Source of the DNA: Flavobacteriia bacterium
GTDB taxonomy: Bacteria > Bacteroidota > Bacteroidia > Flavobacteriales_D > Crocinitomicaceae
Direction of reading: 5' to 3'
Assembly (NCBI GenBank): GCA_947463445.1
Contig: CANHRS010000001.1
Location: 1-64,000, forward strand
Length of the DNA: 64,000 nt
Part shown: piece after piece, positions 19,419 to 30,349 of the stretch
Numbering within the stretch: the stretch's first letter is position 1
How the letters are laid out: the number at the start of each line of letters is the position of its first letter
Position numbers and translations under genes: made by a program
The notes under the pieces: model-generated
Databases searched by the model: none
Told to the model about the DNA's origin: nothing
What the model saw: only the letters and a program-made list of their open reading frames with translations

Positions 19419-19498
19419 AAATGGAAATTAGATGGATAAAATTAAAATATTATCTATTCGCTTGAGTGAATCTGAAACAAATTATGACGGATTTGACA

Positions 19499-19530
19499 TA
19501 AAAAAACCGCCAACAATTAAGTTGACGGTT
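19499..19530 (-). terminator. intrinsic terminator
   Basis: Minus-strand aaccgtcaac-ttaatt-gttggcggttttttt hairpin plus T run. Confidence 0.75.
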
Positions 19531-19557
19531 ATCTAATAAATCTAATTTAATTGTTGC

Positions 19558-19941
19558 TTAGAATTTTTTAGTTAAAATGTTAACTAAATCAACTAGTGCC
19601 CAAATACCACAACCACCTCCAGTTAAGATAAATAAAATATTCCAACCAGCTGGTTTACCTTTGTACCATCTGTGCGCTGCTAAACCACCTAAAAACAATA
19701 ATAATAACAAAGTAATGATGAATTCTTCATCTACAGCTGGCGCACTTGGTGTTGCTGCTTTTTTATCTGCTTTTTTGTTAAGTTTCGTGATAGACTTTTC
19801 TGTTTTTGAAACAGGATTTTCTTCCTTAGATTTTGTAACAGTTTCAATTTTTACTTCTTCTTTTTTAACTGGGAAAGAAGCATAAGCTACACCTGAAATT
19901 AGAAATGCAGCAATTGTTAAGCTTAAAATAATTTTTTTCAT
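19558..19941 (-). CDS. small secreted/membrane protein with TM2-like C-terminus
   Basis: Signal peptide; GGLAAHRWYKGKPAGWNILFILTGGGCGIWALVDLVNIL. Confidence 0.65.
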   Translation of the reverse strand: MKKIILSLTIAAFLISGVAYASFPVKKEEVKIETVTKSKEENPVSKTEKSITKLNKKADKKAATPSAPAVDEEFIITLLLLLFLGGLAAHRWYKGKPAGWNILFILTGGGCGIWALVDLVNILTKKF

Positions 19942-20017
19942 CGTTATAATTTTAGTTTACACAAAGATATTTTTATTTAGTTAACTAGGAAACAATACGT
20001 AAACTTTTTATTTTTTT

Positions 20018-20857
20018 ATGCACTTTTGCAAACGTATGAAATTCATCTTTTGTTTATTTTTATTATTGCCTCTACATTTGTATTCTCAAACAACGAATAC
20101 ATACATTGGTTACCTTACGACAACCGCAAAAGACATTATAACCTACCAAATTGATTTTGAAATAAATGCAGATAATTCCATCCGTGGGGAATCAACAACA
20201 GATATTTACGGGAAAAATAAAACAAAATCACTCCTTAAAGGCAATTACAATTCCGACAAAAAACTATATTCTTTTAAAGAAATTAATAATACCACGACTA
20301 AATCAGCTTCCTCAAAAGACGAATTCTGTTTTATTGAATGCAACGATTTAAAACTAAAAATCCTTGCAGGCAAAGAGGTTTTAGTAGGTAAATTTACAGG
20401 TCGTTATCCCAACGGAGAATCGTGTGCAACAGGCAGCATCTATTTGACCAACAAAAATGTATTCGAAAAAGAAAAAATAAATTTTGCAACTATAGATTCA
20501 TTACTTAAAAATAAACTAGAATACAAATCCATTACTTCCAAAAATGCCATTTCCATTCCATGGCAATCGAAATCGATTAATTTTTTTGTTTGGGATGGAT
20601 CTAATGAAGATAATGACGTAATTTCCATTTACTTCAATGATATGGTAATCAAAGAAAATTTATCCATAAAAAATAAAAAAGAACATATTGAAATTCCATT
20701 TAAAAAAGAGGGAAAAGGAATCGTAAAAATAAAAGCTGTATCTTCAGGAAAAGAAGGTAAAAACACCGTCAACATTCTTTTTGTAGATGATACTAATTTA
20801 CACCCGTATATTTCGATTTTAGAACTTGGAGAATCGATTTCTATTGAACTAAAATAA
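20018..20857 (+). CDS. hypothetical secreted protein
   Basis: 279 aa ORF with signal peptide. Confidence 0.65.
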   Translation: MHFCKRMKFIFCLFLLLPLHLYSQTTNTYIGYLTTTAKDIITYQIDFEINADNSIRGESTTDIYGKNKTKSLLKGNYNSDKKLYSFKEINNTTTKSASSKDEFCFIECNDLKLKILAGKEVLVGKFTGRYPNGESCATGSIYLTNKNVFEKEKINFATIDSLLKNKLEYKSITSKNAISIPWQSKSINFFVWDGSNEDNDVISIYFNDMVIKENLSIKNKKEHIEIPFKKEGKGIVKIKAVSSGKEGKNTVNILFVDDTNLHPYISILELGESISIELK

Positions 20858-20861
20858 AACC

Positions 20862-21185
20862 ATGTATAACGATAGAAAAGAAAAGGGTAGATACATTGCA
20901 TTATGGTTACTATTTGTTGTCATAGCGCTTCTCTTTATTACGCTACTCTTCTTACCAAAAGACTTTTTTGACTACGGAAAACCAATATGTATTTCTGTTA
21001 ATCTATTCCACCGGGAATGCTATGCATGTGGTTTAACAAGAGCAACACAACATTTGATTCATTTAGATTTTGATGGAGCAGCCAAATTCAATCGATTATC
21101 GTTTGTAGTAGTCCCTTTACTTATCTACATGATTATTTGGGAATTTTTAAAATTTAGAAAAGAGAAAAAAACGAAACAAGAATAA
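20862..21185 (+). CDS. DUF2752 domain-containing membrane protein
   Basis: LFHRECYACGLTRATQHLIHLDFDGAAKFNRLSFVVVPLL. Confidence 0.85.
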   Translation: MYNDRKEKGRYIALWLLFVVIALLFITLLFLPKDFFDYGKPICISVNLFHRECYACGLTRATQHLIHLDFDGAAKFNRLSFVVVPLLIYMIIWEFLKFRKEKKTKQE

Positions 21186-21213
21186 AACCAACGATTTGTG
21201 TTTTTTCCTAAAA

Positions 21214-21247
21214 TAAAAAAACCGCCAACTTTTCAGCTGACGGTTTA
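21214..21247 (-). terminator. intrinsic terminator of odhA-odhB operon
   Basis: Minus-strand aaaccgtcagctgaaaagttggcggttttttt. Confidence 0.7.
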
Positions 21248-21277
21248 CTATATTGTCACATGGAGCCTATCGAAATC

Positions 21278-22540
21278 CTATAATCCCAAAAGTACTGCTA
21301 ACGGATCTTTACCTCCGAATATCATTCTTTCTGGATTTTCTAACATCTCTTTCACTTTCACTAAGAAACCTACAGATTCCTTACCATCGATGATTCTATG
21401 GTCATACGAAAGCGCTACGTACATAATAGGACGAATTTCAACCTTACCATTAATTGCAACCGGACGCTCAACAATATTGTGCATACCTAAAATCGCAGAT
21501 TGCGGAGGATTGATAATTGGTGTAGACAACATCGATCCAAATACACCACCATTTGTGATTGTAAATGTACCGCCTGTCATATCATCTGGTGTAATTTTTC
21601 CATCACGTGCTTTGATTGCTAAACGCTTAATTTCACGCTCAATCTCAGCTAATGTCATTTGCTCCGCGTTGCGAACTACTGGTACCATTAATCCTTTTGG
21701 TGAAGAAACAGCGATACCAACATCTGCATAATTATGGAAAATAACTTCATTTCCATCAATTTGTGCATTCACCGCTGGGAAAATATTCAATGCCTCTGTT
21801 ACTGCTTTTGTAAAGAAAGACATAAATCCAAGGTTCACTTCGTGGAATTTAGCAAAACTATCTTTGTATTTCGCACGTAAATCCATGATTGGTTTCATAT
21901 CCACTTCATTGAAAGTAGTCAACATCGCAGTTTCGTTTTTCACAGAAACCAAACGCTCTGCAATTTTACGACGTAACATAGACATTTTTTCACGCGATTG
22001 ATCACGTGTACCACCCCAACCTTGCGCAGCATCTGCAGATATACCAGCAGACATCGCCGCTACTACATCTTGTTTCGTAATACGACCATCTTTTCCAGAT
22101 GCAACAACTTTGTTCGCAGGAATATTATTTTCTGCCATAATTTTTGCAGCAGCAACAGAAGGTGTTCCACTAGCATACGATGTTTTTTCGTTTACTGGAT
22201 TTGGAGAAGGTGCAGCAGCCTTATTTTCAACCGCTTTTGGTGCTTCAACAACTGGTGCATCTTCTTTTGCAACTGGAGCTACACTTCCTTCCGGACGAGC
22301 AGCAGATGTATCAATCAAACATACTACTTGACCAACTTTTACAACATCTCCCTCTTCTGCTTTCAAGGTGATAATTCCACTTTGTTCTGCAGGTAATTCT
22401 AATGTCGCTTTGTCTGAATCTACTTCAGCAATCGCTTGATCTTTTTCTACATAATCTCCATCCGATACCAACCAAGTTGCGATCTCTACTTCTGAAATCG
22501 ATTCTCCTGGACTAGGTACTTTCATTTCTAATACTGACAT
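21278..22540 (-). CDS. odhB: 2-oxoglutarate dehydrogenase E2 (dihydrolipoamide succinyltransferase)
   Basis: Lipoyl domain [33 protein letters not shown]. Confidence 0.95.
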   Translation of the reverse strand: MSVLEMKVPSPGESISEVEIATWLVSDGDYVEKDQAIAEVDSDKATLELPAEQSGIITLKAEEGDVVKVGQVVCLIDTSAARPEGSVAPVAKEDAPVVEAPKAVENKAAAPSPNPVNEKTSYASGTPSVAAAKIMAENNIPANKVVASGKDGRITKQDVVAAMSAGISADAAQGWGGTRDQSREKMSMLRRKIAERLVSVKNETAMLTTFNEVDMKPIMDLRAKYKDSFAKFHEVNLGFMSFFTKAVTEALNIFPAVNAQIDGNEVIFHNYADVGIAVSSPKGLMVPVVRNAEQMTLAEIEREIKRLAIKARDGKITPDDMTGGTFTITNGGVFGSMLSTPIINPPQSAILGMHNIVERPVAINGKVEIRPIMYVALSYDHRIIDGKESVGFLVKVKEMLENPERMIFGGKDPLAVLLGL

Positions 22541-22561
22541 GCTATATTCGGTTTTATAGTG

Positions 22562-25291
22562 TTATTGTTTTGCGTAATTACTAGCATATTGAAATAAATC
22601 ATCATGCAATTTTTTCAATATACGTTTGTGTAAAGAAGAAGATCCTTCTGCAGCAGCAGCGGATGCTTGACGTGTAATACCAATCAAAGGTAAATGTCTT
22701 AATGTCATTGCTATATATCTCCATGCACCCATATTCTCTGGTTCTTCTTGCGCCCAAATTAAATTTTTAGCACTTGGATAACTTGCAACTAAATCGTCAA
22801 ATTGTTGTTGTGGGAATGGATATAATTGTTCAATTCGAACAAATGCCATATTTTCAACTCCTAATTCAACCGCTTTTTCAGAAATCTCATAATAGAACTT
22901 ACCGGAACAAAAAACAACAGTATCTACTTGATTTCTATTTGCATTTTTGTCATCGATAATTTCTTGGAAACTACCAGTTGCCATTTCGTCTAAACTTGAA
23001 ACTGCGCTTGGATAACGCAACAACATTTTAGGAGAAAAAACTACCAAAGGCTTTCTAAAATCACGTTTCACTTGACGACGTAATAAATGGAAGTGATTCG
23101 CTGGTGTGGATGTATTTACTACTTGAATATTATCGTCTGCAGCTTGTTGTAAGAAACGCTCCATACGACCCGAAGAGTGCTCTGCACCTTGTCCTTCATA
23201 TCCATGAGGTAACAACATAACCAATCCAGATTGCGTTGACCATTTATCTTCTCCAGCGGTAATAAACTGATCGATCATAATTTGTGCACCATTGAAAAAA
23301 TCTCCAAATTGTGCTTCCCAAATCGTTAACCCTTTTGGTGTAGCTAATGAATATCCATACTCATAACCAAGTACACCATATTCAGACAACAATGAATTAT
23401 ATACACTAAAATTTGCTTGTTTTTCAGCTAACAAATTCAAGGTGATTAACTCTTCTTCGGTATCTTCTGTTTTAACTACGGCGTGACGGTGTGAGAATGT
23501 CCCACGCTCTACGTCTTGACCTGATAAACGAACAGGGTGACCTTCTACTAATAAGGAAGCATATGCCAACATTTCAGCAGTACCCCAATCTAATTTATCG
23601 TCTTTAACTGCATTTAAGCGATCTTCAAAAATTTTAGAAATCTTACGGAAATATTTTTTTCCTTCTGGAAGGGTTGCCAACTTATGTCCTAATTGTTCTA
23701 GTTGCTTTCTCTCAACTCCTGTCTCAATAGACTTTACAAAATCAGCAGCAGTTGAATGTCTATAACCTTCCCACGTTGTTTTTAAGAAATCCCAAACAAT
23801 TGCTTTTTCACTTTGCTTAGAAGCTGCATGTTGTTCTTCCAAGTAGTTATTATAAGCAGCTTCAATTTCAAAGGCTTTTTCTTTTGTTATAATACCTTCC
23901 GCTAGAATTTGTTTTAAATAAACATCTTTTGGATTTGGGTGCTTAGCAATAATATTGTATAAATGTGGCTGCGTAAATTTAGGCTCATCACCTTCATTAT
24001 GACCGTATTTACGGTAACATAACAAGTCAATAAAAATATCTCGGTGGAATACTTGTCTATATTCAATCGCTATTTCAACCGCTTGAAGTACTGCCTCAAC
24101 GTCATCTCCATTTACATGGAAAACAGGACATAAAGTTGTTTTAGCAACATCTGTACAGTAGGTAGAAGAACGTGCATCTAAATAGTTTGTGGTAAATCCA
24201 ACTTGGTTATTTACAACAATATGTACAGTACCACCAGCGCGGTATCCATCCAATTGGGCCATTTGAATCACTTCATAAACAATTCCTTGACCTGCAACAG
24301 CAGCATCTCCGTGAATCATTACTGGACAAACTTTCGACTCATCGTGAAAAGTAGCGTCCAATTTAGCGCGTGCAATACCTTGTACAACAGGATCAACTGC
24401 TTCCAAATGGGATGGATTTGGTGCTAATGTTAATCCTACTTTTTTACCATTTTTAGAAATGATTTCTGAAGTATATCCTTGGTGGTATTTAACATCCCCG
24501 TCAAAGTTTCCTTCAAATTCAAATTCTTTTCCTTCGAATTCACAGAAAATATCCTGTGGTCGTTTTTCAAAAATATTAGTTAATGTATTTAAACGACCAC
24601 GGTGAGCCATTCCCATTACGAAATATTCAATCCCCAAATCAGCTCCCTTTTGAATTAGGGTATCTAATGCAGGAATCAAAGCTTCCCCTCCTTCTACTGA
24701 AAAACGCTTTTGACCTACGTATTTTTTACCTAAAAACGCTTCAAAACTGGATGCTTGATTTAATTTCGAAAAAATTTCGATTTTTTTAGCAGCATCATAT
24801 TTCGGACGATTTTTAAGTTCTATTTTATTTTTAATCCATTCTAAACGCTCTGGTTCACGTGTATACATGTACTCAATACCTATCGACTGACAATACGTAT
24901 CTTCCAAATGCGCAATAATATCCTTCAACGATGCTGGACCAATTCCAACTTGTGTTCCCGATTGAAAAACAGTAGTTAAATCGGCTTCCGTCAAACCAAA
25001 ATTTTCAATCGCTAATGTCGGTTCGTATTTTCTACGATCACGAACAGGATTGGTTTTAGTAAATAAATGTCCACGAGTACGGTACCCATTGATCAAGTTA
25101 ATTACCTTAAATTCTTTCTGAAAATTCTCTGGAATATCTCCTTTTTCTTCATAATTTGTCTGAGCAAATTCAAATCCTTCAAAGAATTTTTTCCACCCAA
25201 GATCAACACTTTCAGGGTCTTGTTGGTATGACTTATACAAAAAATCAATCGCCGTCACATCCGCATTCCCAACGTAGGTTACTTTATCCAT
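22562..25291 (-). CDS. sucA: 2-oxoglutarate dehydrogenase E1
   Basis: GMAHRGRLNTL, HGDAAVAGQGIVYEV, SGRMERFLQ. Confidence 0.95.
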   Translation of the reverse strand: MDKVTYVGNADVTAIDFLYKSYQQDPESVDLGWKKFFEGFEFAQTNYEEKGDIPENFQKEFKVINLINGYRTRGHLFTKTNPVRDRRKYEPTLAIENFGLTEADLTTVFQSGTQVGIGPASLKDIIAHLEDTYCQSIGIEYMYTREPERLEWIKNKIELKNRPKYDAAKKIEIFSKLNQASSFEAFLGKKYVGQKRFSVEGGEALIPALDTLIQKGADLGIEYFVMGMAHRGRLNTLTNIFEKRPQDIFCEFEGKEFEFEGNFDGDVKYHQGYTSEIISKNGKKVGLTLAPNPSHLEAVDPVVQGIARAKLDATFHDESKVCPVMIHGDAAVAGQGIVYEVIQMAQLDGYRAGGTVHIVVNNQVGFTTNYLDARSSTYCTDVAKTTLCPVFHVNGDDVEAVLQAVEIAIEYRQVFHRDIFIDLLCYRKYGHNEGDEPKFTQPHLYNIIAKHPNPKDVYLKQILAEGIITKEKAFEIEAAYNNYLEEQHAASKQSEKAIVWDFLKTTWEGYRHSTAADFVKSIETGVERKQLEQLGHKLATLPEGKKYFRKISKIFEDRLNAVKDDKLDWGTAEMLAYASLLVEGHPVRLSGQDVERGTFSHRHAVVKTEDTEEELITLNLLAEKQANFSVYNSLLSEYGVLGYEYGYSLATPKGLTIWEAQFGDFFNGAQIMIDQFITAGEDKWSTQSGLVMLLPHGYEGQGAEHSSGRMERFLQQAADDNIQVVNTSTPANHFHLLRRQVKRDFRKPLVVFSPKMLLRYPSAVSSLDEMATGSFQEIIDDKNANRNQVDTVVFCSGKFYYEISEKAVELGVENMAFVRIEQLYPFPQQQFDDLVASYPSAKNLIWAQEEPENMGAWRYIAMTLRHLPLIGITRQASAAAAEGSSSLHKRILKKLHDDLFQYASNYAKQ

Positions 25292-25369
25292 GTTTTTAGA
25301 ACATTTTTATAGAATAGCGAAGTTACAAAGAAAATGTTTTTGCAGGGGAATTTTAGGGGAATATTTTGG

Positions 25370-25729
25370 TTAACTGTACTTTTCTCTAAAAAACACTTTT
25401 AATGCTTCTCGTCGTAGTACAATCCATGTAAATTCAGCCAACCAATTAGGATTGTTGGAAGTGGCTAATTGTAAATAGGTTTGTTCTGAAATATCCATGG
25501 TGTATAACAAAGGATGCCAACTCGAGGATTGTTTTTCAATCATGTACATCAATGCTTCTGCCAACGTATCTACTAAAGCTTCAATCGCATATGCATGTAA
25601 TGAAAATGTAGGTGCAAATTCAAAACCATGGACAGCAAAATCTTTAACAATTTGCAATTGGGTTTTTAAACGAAATTGTTCGTGATCGAATTTTTCTTCT
25701 AATTCTAATTGGTTCTTTTCTGAAAGCAT
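25370..25729 (-). CDS. hypothetical protein
   Basis: 119 aa ORF, abuts the cyclase gene. Confidence 0.55.
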   Translation of the reverse strand: MLSEKNQLELEEKFDHEQFRLKTQLQIVKDFAVHGFEFAPTFSLHAYAIEALVDTLAEALMYMIEKQSSSWHPLLYTMDISEQTYLQLATSNNPNWLAEFTWIVLRREALKVFFREKYS

Positions 25730-26490
25730 TACTTCTTCAAGATTTCAAAAAGTACAGGGCGACTAGGGGTAGCATCATTTTCAAATGGAGCAGTTTGTAA
25801 ATTGAGCAAATACAATCCATCTTTTATGGAATCTTCTATGTAAACAAATTCCGTGATGGTTTTATGAAATTGTGGATTTGTTGGAACTTGCCAAAAAGCA
25901 TGGTGAAACAATAATTTCCCTTCGTCATTTTCTCGATCAACGGAAGGTAGATCAATTAAAAAATGTTGAACACCTTTTTGATTTAACAACTCGACACAAT
26001 CAACATCTAAATAAGGTGGATTAGTCGACGAATAGTTTTTATGCTTTTTGGATAGTTCATTTGGTGTGGTGCGTAAAACAATAGCTTCCACATGTAAACT
26101 TTGTATAGCGGTGGACATTTGAGATAAACTAATTACTTCGTCGAATAGTTGCTCTTTTTCATTCCATATTTTCTCTGGAATTATTGAAATTACTTCAGCT
26201 GTAAAGAACGAATCTTTTAGTTTTTTATTTACCGAATGTATCTCTGAAGTAATATGTCCCAAACATTCCGTATGGGTACCATGTCCATGTGGATTGAAAG
26301 AAATATTTCTAAAATTAGTACTACTTCCCTCCGTCACTAAACCTATAAATCCCTCCGCTCTGACAGGTTCAAAAATAGGTTTATCTACATACCAAGCCAA
26401 TGGATTTTGTTCATCATTGGAAAGGGGAATAGAAATATCCAAACCTTTAGAAGTATCGATATATCTTTCTGAATCTAAATGCAATAACAT
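25729..26490 (-). CDS. cyclase family protein (kynurenine formamidase-like)
   Basis: FNPHGHGTHTECLGHI motif. Confidence 0.8.
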   Translation of the reverse strand: MLLHLDSERYIDTSKGLDISIPLSNDEQNPLAWYVDKPIFEPVRAEGFIGLVTEGSSTNFRNISFNPHGHGTHTECLGHITSEIHSVNKKLKDSFFTAEVISIIPEKIWNEKEQLFDEVISLSQMSTAIQSLHVEAIVLRTTPNELSKKHKNYSSTNPPYLDVDCVELLNQKGVQHFLIDLPSVDRENDEGKLLFHHAFWQVPTNPQFHKTITEFVYIEDSIKDGLYLLNLQTAPFENDATPSRPVLFEILKK

Positions 26491-26496
26491 AACTAA

Positions 26497-27330
26497 TTAT
26501 TTAGGTAATTTAGCAAGCATCTTAACATAATCTTCTTTGAATGTATTTTTTCCAATACAACCCATGCCAACTTTTGCATTATGAAAATGCTCGATGCGGT
26601 TCTCTGGATTGGGATGCGTACTCAAAAATTCAGGAACCTTTCCTCCTTTGTTGTTTTTTTCTAATTTTTCAAAAAATCCAGCTGCTCCGTCCGCATTGTA
26701 AGGTGTACCACATAAATACAATACGGAACGTTGATCCGCTTCCGTTTCATGTCCTCTTGAATTTTTTAAATTAATTAATCCTAAACCTAATTGATTAATT
26801 TGTGGTGTAGTTTGACCTAAAGCTATCATTTGAGCAACTTCAAGAACGATTTGCAATCCATACATAGTAGTTATTTGTCTCGTAGAATGCCGCATATCTG
26901 CATGTCCAATTTCATGCGCTAACACACCCGCTAGTTGATCTTCGCTTTCTAAAAATTTCAAGATACCTGTATACACATAAATATAGCCTCCAGGAGTACA
27001 AAATGCATTTAAAGTATTGTCATCGTGTATAATGTGAATTTTCCAAGCAAATTCATTACGATAATCGACTTTTCCAGAATTTAGAATATTATCCTTGACT
27101 TTATTTACATATGCATAAATATCACGGTATTGATTTGGATCTAGAATCGGATACTGTTTGGGATCCGAAGCAATTTGTCTTTCAGTTTGTACCCCAAAAT
27201 TTTTATCCGCAGAAAGTGGCAATATATTAAACCCTTTGCCTTTATTTTTAGGATCAATTATTCCACATGCTCCAATGCCTAGAACGATGGCAATAATCAA
27301 TAAACGATATTTTGTTTTCATAAATTTCAT
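26497..27330 (-). CDS. M48 family metalloprotease, lipoprotein
   Basis: VLAHEIGHADMRHS (HExxH), lipobox GIGAC. Confidence 0.9.
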   Translation of the reverse strand: MKFMKTKYRLLIIAIVLGIGACGIIDPKNKGKGFNILPLSADKNFGVQTERQIASDPKQYPILDPNQYRDIYAYVNKVKDNILNSGKVDYRNEFAWKIHIIHDDNTLNAFCTPGGYIYVYTGILKFLESEDQLAGVLAHEIGHADMRHSTRQITTMYGLQIVLEVAQMIALGQTTPQINQLGLGLINLKNSRGHETEADQRSVLYLCGTPYNADGAAGFFEKLEKNNKGGKVPEFLSTHPNPENRIEHFHNAKVGMGCIGKNTFKEDYVKMLAKLPK

Positions 27331-27453
27331 TTTACATAATTGATTATTAATATAGATTTTTCGAGGCAGACAAGAAATTTATTCCGCAGTTTACATTAGT
27401 AAATGAGGAGATAAATTTTGATGTCGAACGAAGAAAAAGCATATTATAATCAA

Positions 27454-30279
27454 TTATATTACGACGTTAACGATTCGACCTGGAACTACGATTAACTTCT
27501 TCGGAGCCTTACCTTCCAAATATTTATTCATTTCATGCATTCCAAGGATGTGTTCTTCAATTGCTTTCACCTCCATACTTGCTGGCAAATCTACTTTAAA
27601 ACGAACTTTTCCATTAAAGGATATTGGATACGAAAATGAATCCGAAACCAAATACGATTCATTACAAATAGGGAAAGCTGCATAACTCAAAGTTCCTGCT
27701 TCATGACCTAATTTCACCCATAATTCTTCACAAATATGCGGAGCATATGGAGACAATAAAACCACCAAATTTGTTAATATTTCACGATTATTACATTTTT
27801 GTTCACCTAATTCATTCGTTGCAATCATGAAGTTGGAAACCCCAGTATTAAATGAGAATCGCTCTAAATCAGAAGTCACTTTCTGAATTGTTTTATGTAA
27901 TGTTTTTAGCGCATCTTTACTTGCTTCTCCTTCTGAAACTAAAAAGCTATTTTCTATACCCTGGTGAAATAATCTCCAAAACTTACGCAAGAAATTATGT
28001 ACGCCATTTATTCCTTTGGTATCCCAAGGTTTCGCTTGTTCAATCGGGCCCAAAAACATTTCATACATACGCAAGGTATCTGCACCAAATTTTTCTACCA
28101 ACTCATCTGGAGTTTGCACGTTGAATTTAGATTTAGACATTTTCTCCACTTCGGTACCACACACATACGTTCCATCTTCTTCTAAAATGAATTCAGCATT
28201 TTTATATTCCTCACGCCAATTTTTAAATGCTTCGATATCCAATTTGTCATTATCCACAAACGAAATATCAACGTGTAATGGAATGGTAGTATATTGATCT
28301 TTTTTAGAAGCAGTTACATAGGTATTTCCATCAGTAGTTCGATAGACAAAACTACTTCTACCTAAAATCATCCCTTGATTGATCATTTTTTGGAAAGGTT
28401 CGTCAAAACTTATGAAGCCTTGATCAAATAAAAACTTATTCCAGAAACGTGCATATAACAAGTGACCTGTCGCATGTTCTGAACCTCCTATATACAAATC
28501 AACACTATTCCAATAGTCCGATTTTTCTTTATCTGCAAATGCAACTTCGTTAGTTGCATCCATGTAACGCAAGAAATACCAAGAACTACCAGCCCAACCT
28601 GGCATAGTATTTAACTCTAAAGGAAAGATAGTTATATCATCAATTAGATCATTAGATACAACGGTTTTTTTAGTTGTATCCCAAGCCCAGTTTTTCGAGT
28701 TACCTAAAGGCGGTTGACCGTCTTTTGTAGGTAGATATTTCTCTACTTCTGGAAGGATAATTGGTAAGTGTTTAACATCAATCATTTTTGGTAATCCATC
28801 TTGGTAATATACCGGAAATGGTTCACCCCAATAGCGTTGTCTAGAAAACACAGCATCACGTAAACGGTAATTTGTTTTCCCTTTTCCTAATCCACGTGCT
28901 TCAATCTCAACGATTACTTTTTTCATCGCATCTTTCACCTCCAAACCTGAAAGAAAATCTGAATTTGCTATTTTGCCTGATTTCTCTGTATAAGCACTTT
29001 CTGAAACATCGATATTTTCAAAAATATTTTTAATCTCAATATGGAAATGCTTTGCAAAATCCCAATCGCGTTGATCACCACAAGGAACCGCCATCACAGC
29101 ACCTGTTCCATAGGATGCTAATACATAATCTCCAATCCAAATCTGAATTTTTTCGCCTGTAAATGGATGCAAAGCATAAGCCCCTGTAAACTGTCCTGAA
29201 ATATTCTTGACGTCTGACTGTCGATCGCGTTCTGACTTTAAAGATGCTGTTTTTTTGTAATCTTCAATTGCTGTTTTATATGCTTCGGTTGTAATTAAAT
29301 CAACCAATGGATGTTCAGGTGCTAATACCATAAACGAAACTCCGAAAACAGTATCAGGACGAGTAGTAAACACCTCGATAACTGAATCTGTCAATTTGGA
29401 ATCTGCAATTTTGAATTTTAAAGAACAACCTGTCGATTTTCCAATCCAATTTCGTTGAATGTCTTTTACGGAATCAGTCCAATCCAATCCTTCCAATCCA
29501 GTCAATAAACGTTCTGCGTAAGCTTTAATTCGCATCGACCACTGACGCATTAATTTTTGCTCTACTGGGTGACCTCCTCGTTCCGAAACACCATTCACAA
29601 TCTCATCGTTTGCTAATACTGTTCCTAATTTTGGACACCAATTTACCCAAGAATCAGCCAAAAATGCCAAACGATAGGTTTGAAGTATGTCTTCTTTTTG
29701 TTTGGAATCAAATAAATTCCATTGTTCTGCAGTAAATGTTACCTCACAATCTGTACAAGCATCTACATTTTTATTTCCTTCTTTTTCAAATACTTCTATC
29801 AACGAAGAAATTCGTTCTGCTTTATCTTTGGAGTTATCATAATAACAATCAAACAACTGCATAAAAATCCATTGTGTCCATTTATAATATTCTGGACTAG
29901 AAGTTCGCACCTCACGCGACCAATCGAAGGAAAAGCCAACATTATCTAACTGATCACGGTAACGCAATATATTTTCTTCTGTCGTAACTGCTGGATGTTG
30001 TCCTGTTTGAATCGCATATTGCTCTGCTGGCAAACCAAACGAATCATACCCCATTGGATGTAATACATTAAAACCTTTCAAACGTTTGTATCGCGCATAA
30101 ATATCCGAAGCAATATATCCTAGCGGGTGACCAACATGTAAACCTGCACCTGAAGGATATGGAAACATATCCAGTACATAATATTTTGGTTTATCAGAAG
30201 TGTTTGGTGTTTTAAAATTTTGATTTTCAGCCCAAAATTTTCTCCATTTGGTCTCTATCTCGCGAAATGTATATTCCAT
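27454..30279 (-). CDS. leuS: leucine--tRNA ligase
   Basis: DMFPYPSGAGLHVGHPLGY, KMSKSKFN. Confidence 0.97.
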   Translation of the reverse strand: MEYTFREIETKWRKFWAENQNFKTPNTSDKPKYYVLDMFPYPSGAGLHVGHPLGYIASDIYARYKRLKGFNVLHPMGYDSFGLPAEQYAIQTGQHPAVTTEENILRYRDQLDNVGFSFDWSREVRTSSPEYYKWTQWIFMQLFDCYYDNSKDKAERISSLIEVFEKEGNKNVDACTDCEVTFTAEQWNLFDSKQKEDILQTYRLAFLADSWVNWCPKLGTVLANDEIVNGVSERGGHPVEQKLMRQWSMRIKAYAERLLTGLEGLDWTDSVKDIQRNWIGKSTGCSLKFKIADSKLTDSVIEVFTTRPDTVFGVSFMVLAPEHPLVDLITTEAYKTAIEDYKKTASLKSERDRQSDVKNISGQFTGAYALHPFTGEKIQIWIGDYVLASYGTGAVMAVPCGDQRDWDFAKHFHIEIKNIFENIDVSESAYTEKSGKIANSDFLSGLEVKDAMKKVIVEIEARGLGKGKTNYRLRDAVFSRQRYWGEPFPVYYQDGLPKMIDVKHLPIILPEVEKYLPTKDGQPPLGNSKNWAWDTTKKTVVSNDLIDDITIFPLELNTMPGWAGSSWYFLRYMDATNEVAFADKEKSDYWNSVDLYIGGSEHATGHLLYARFWNKFLFDQGFISFDEPFQKMINQGMILGRSSFVYRTTDGNTYVTASKKDQYTTIPLHVDISFVDNDKLDIEAFKNWREEYKNAEFILEEDGTYVCGTEVEKMSKSKFNVQTPDELVEKFGADTLRMYEMFLGPIEQAKPWDTKGINGVHNFLRKFWRLFHQGIENSFLVSEGEASKDALKTLHKTIQKVTSDLERFSFNTGVSNFMIATNELGEQKCNNREILTNLVVLLSPYAPHICEELWVKLGHEAGTLSYAAFPICNESYLVSDSFSYPISFNGKVRFKVDLPASMEVKAIEEHILGMHEMNKYLEGKAPKKLIVVPGRIVNVVI

Positions 30280-30349
30280 GCTACTAACTTATTTTTTTGA
30301 AAAAGTAAAGATAGAATATTTTTAAACGCTTTTAACGTTCTTTTTGTCA

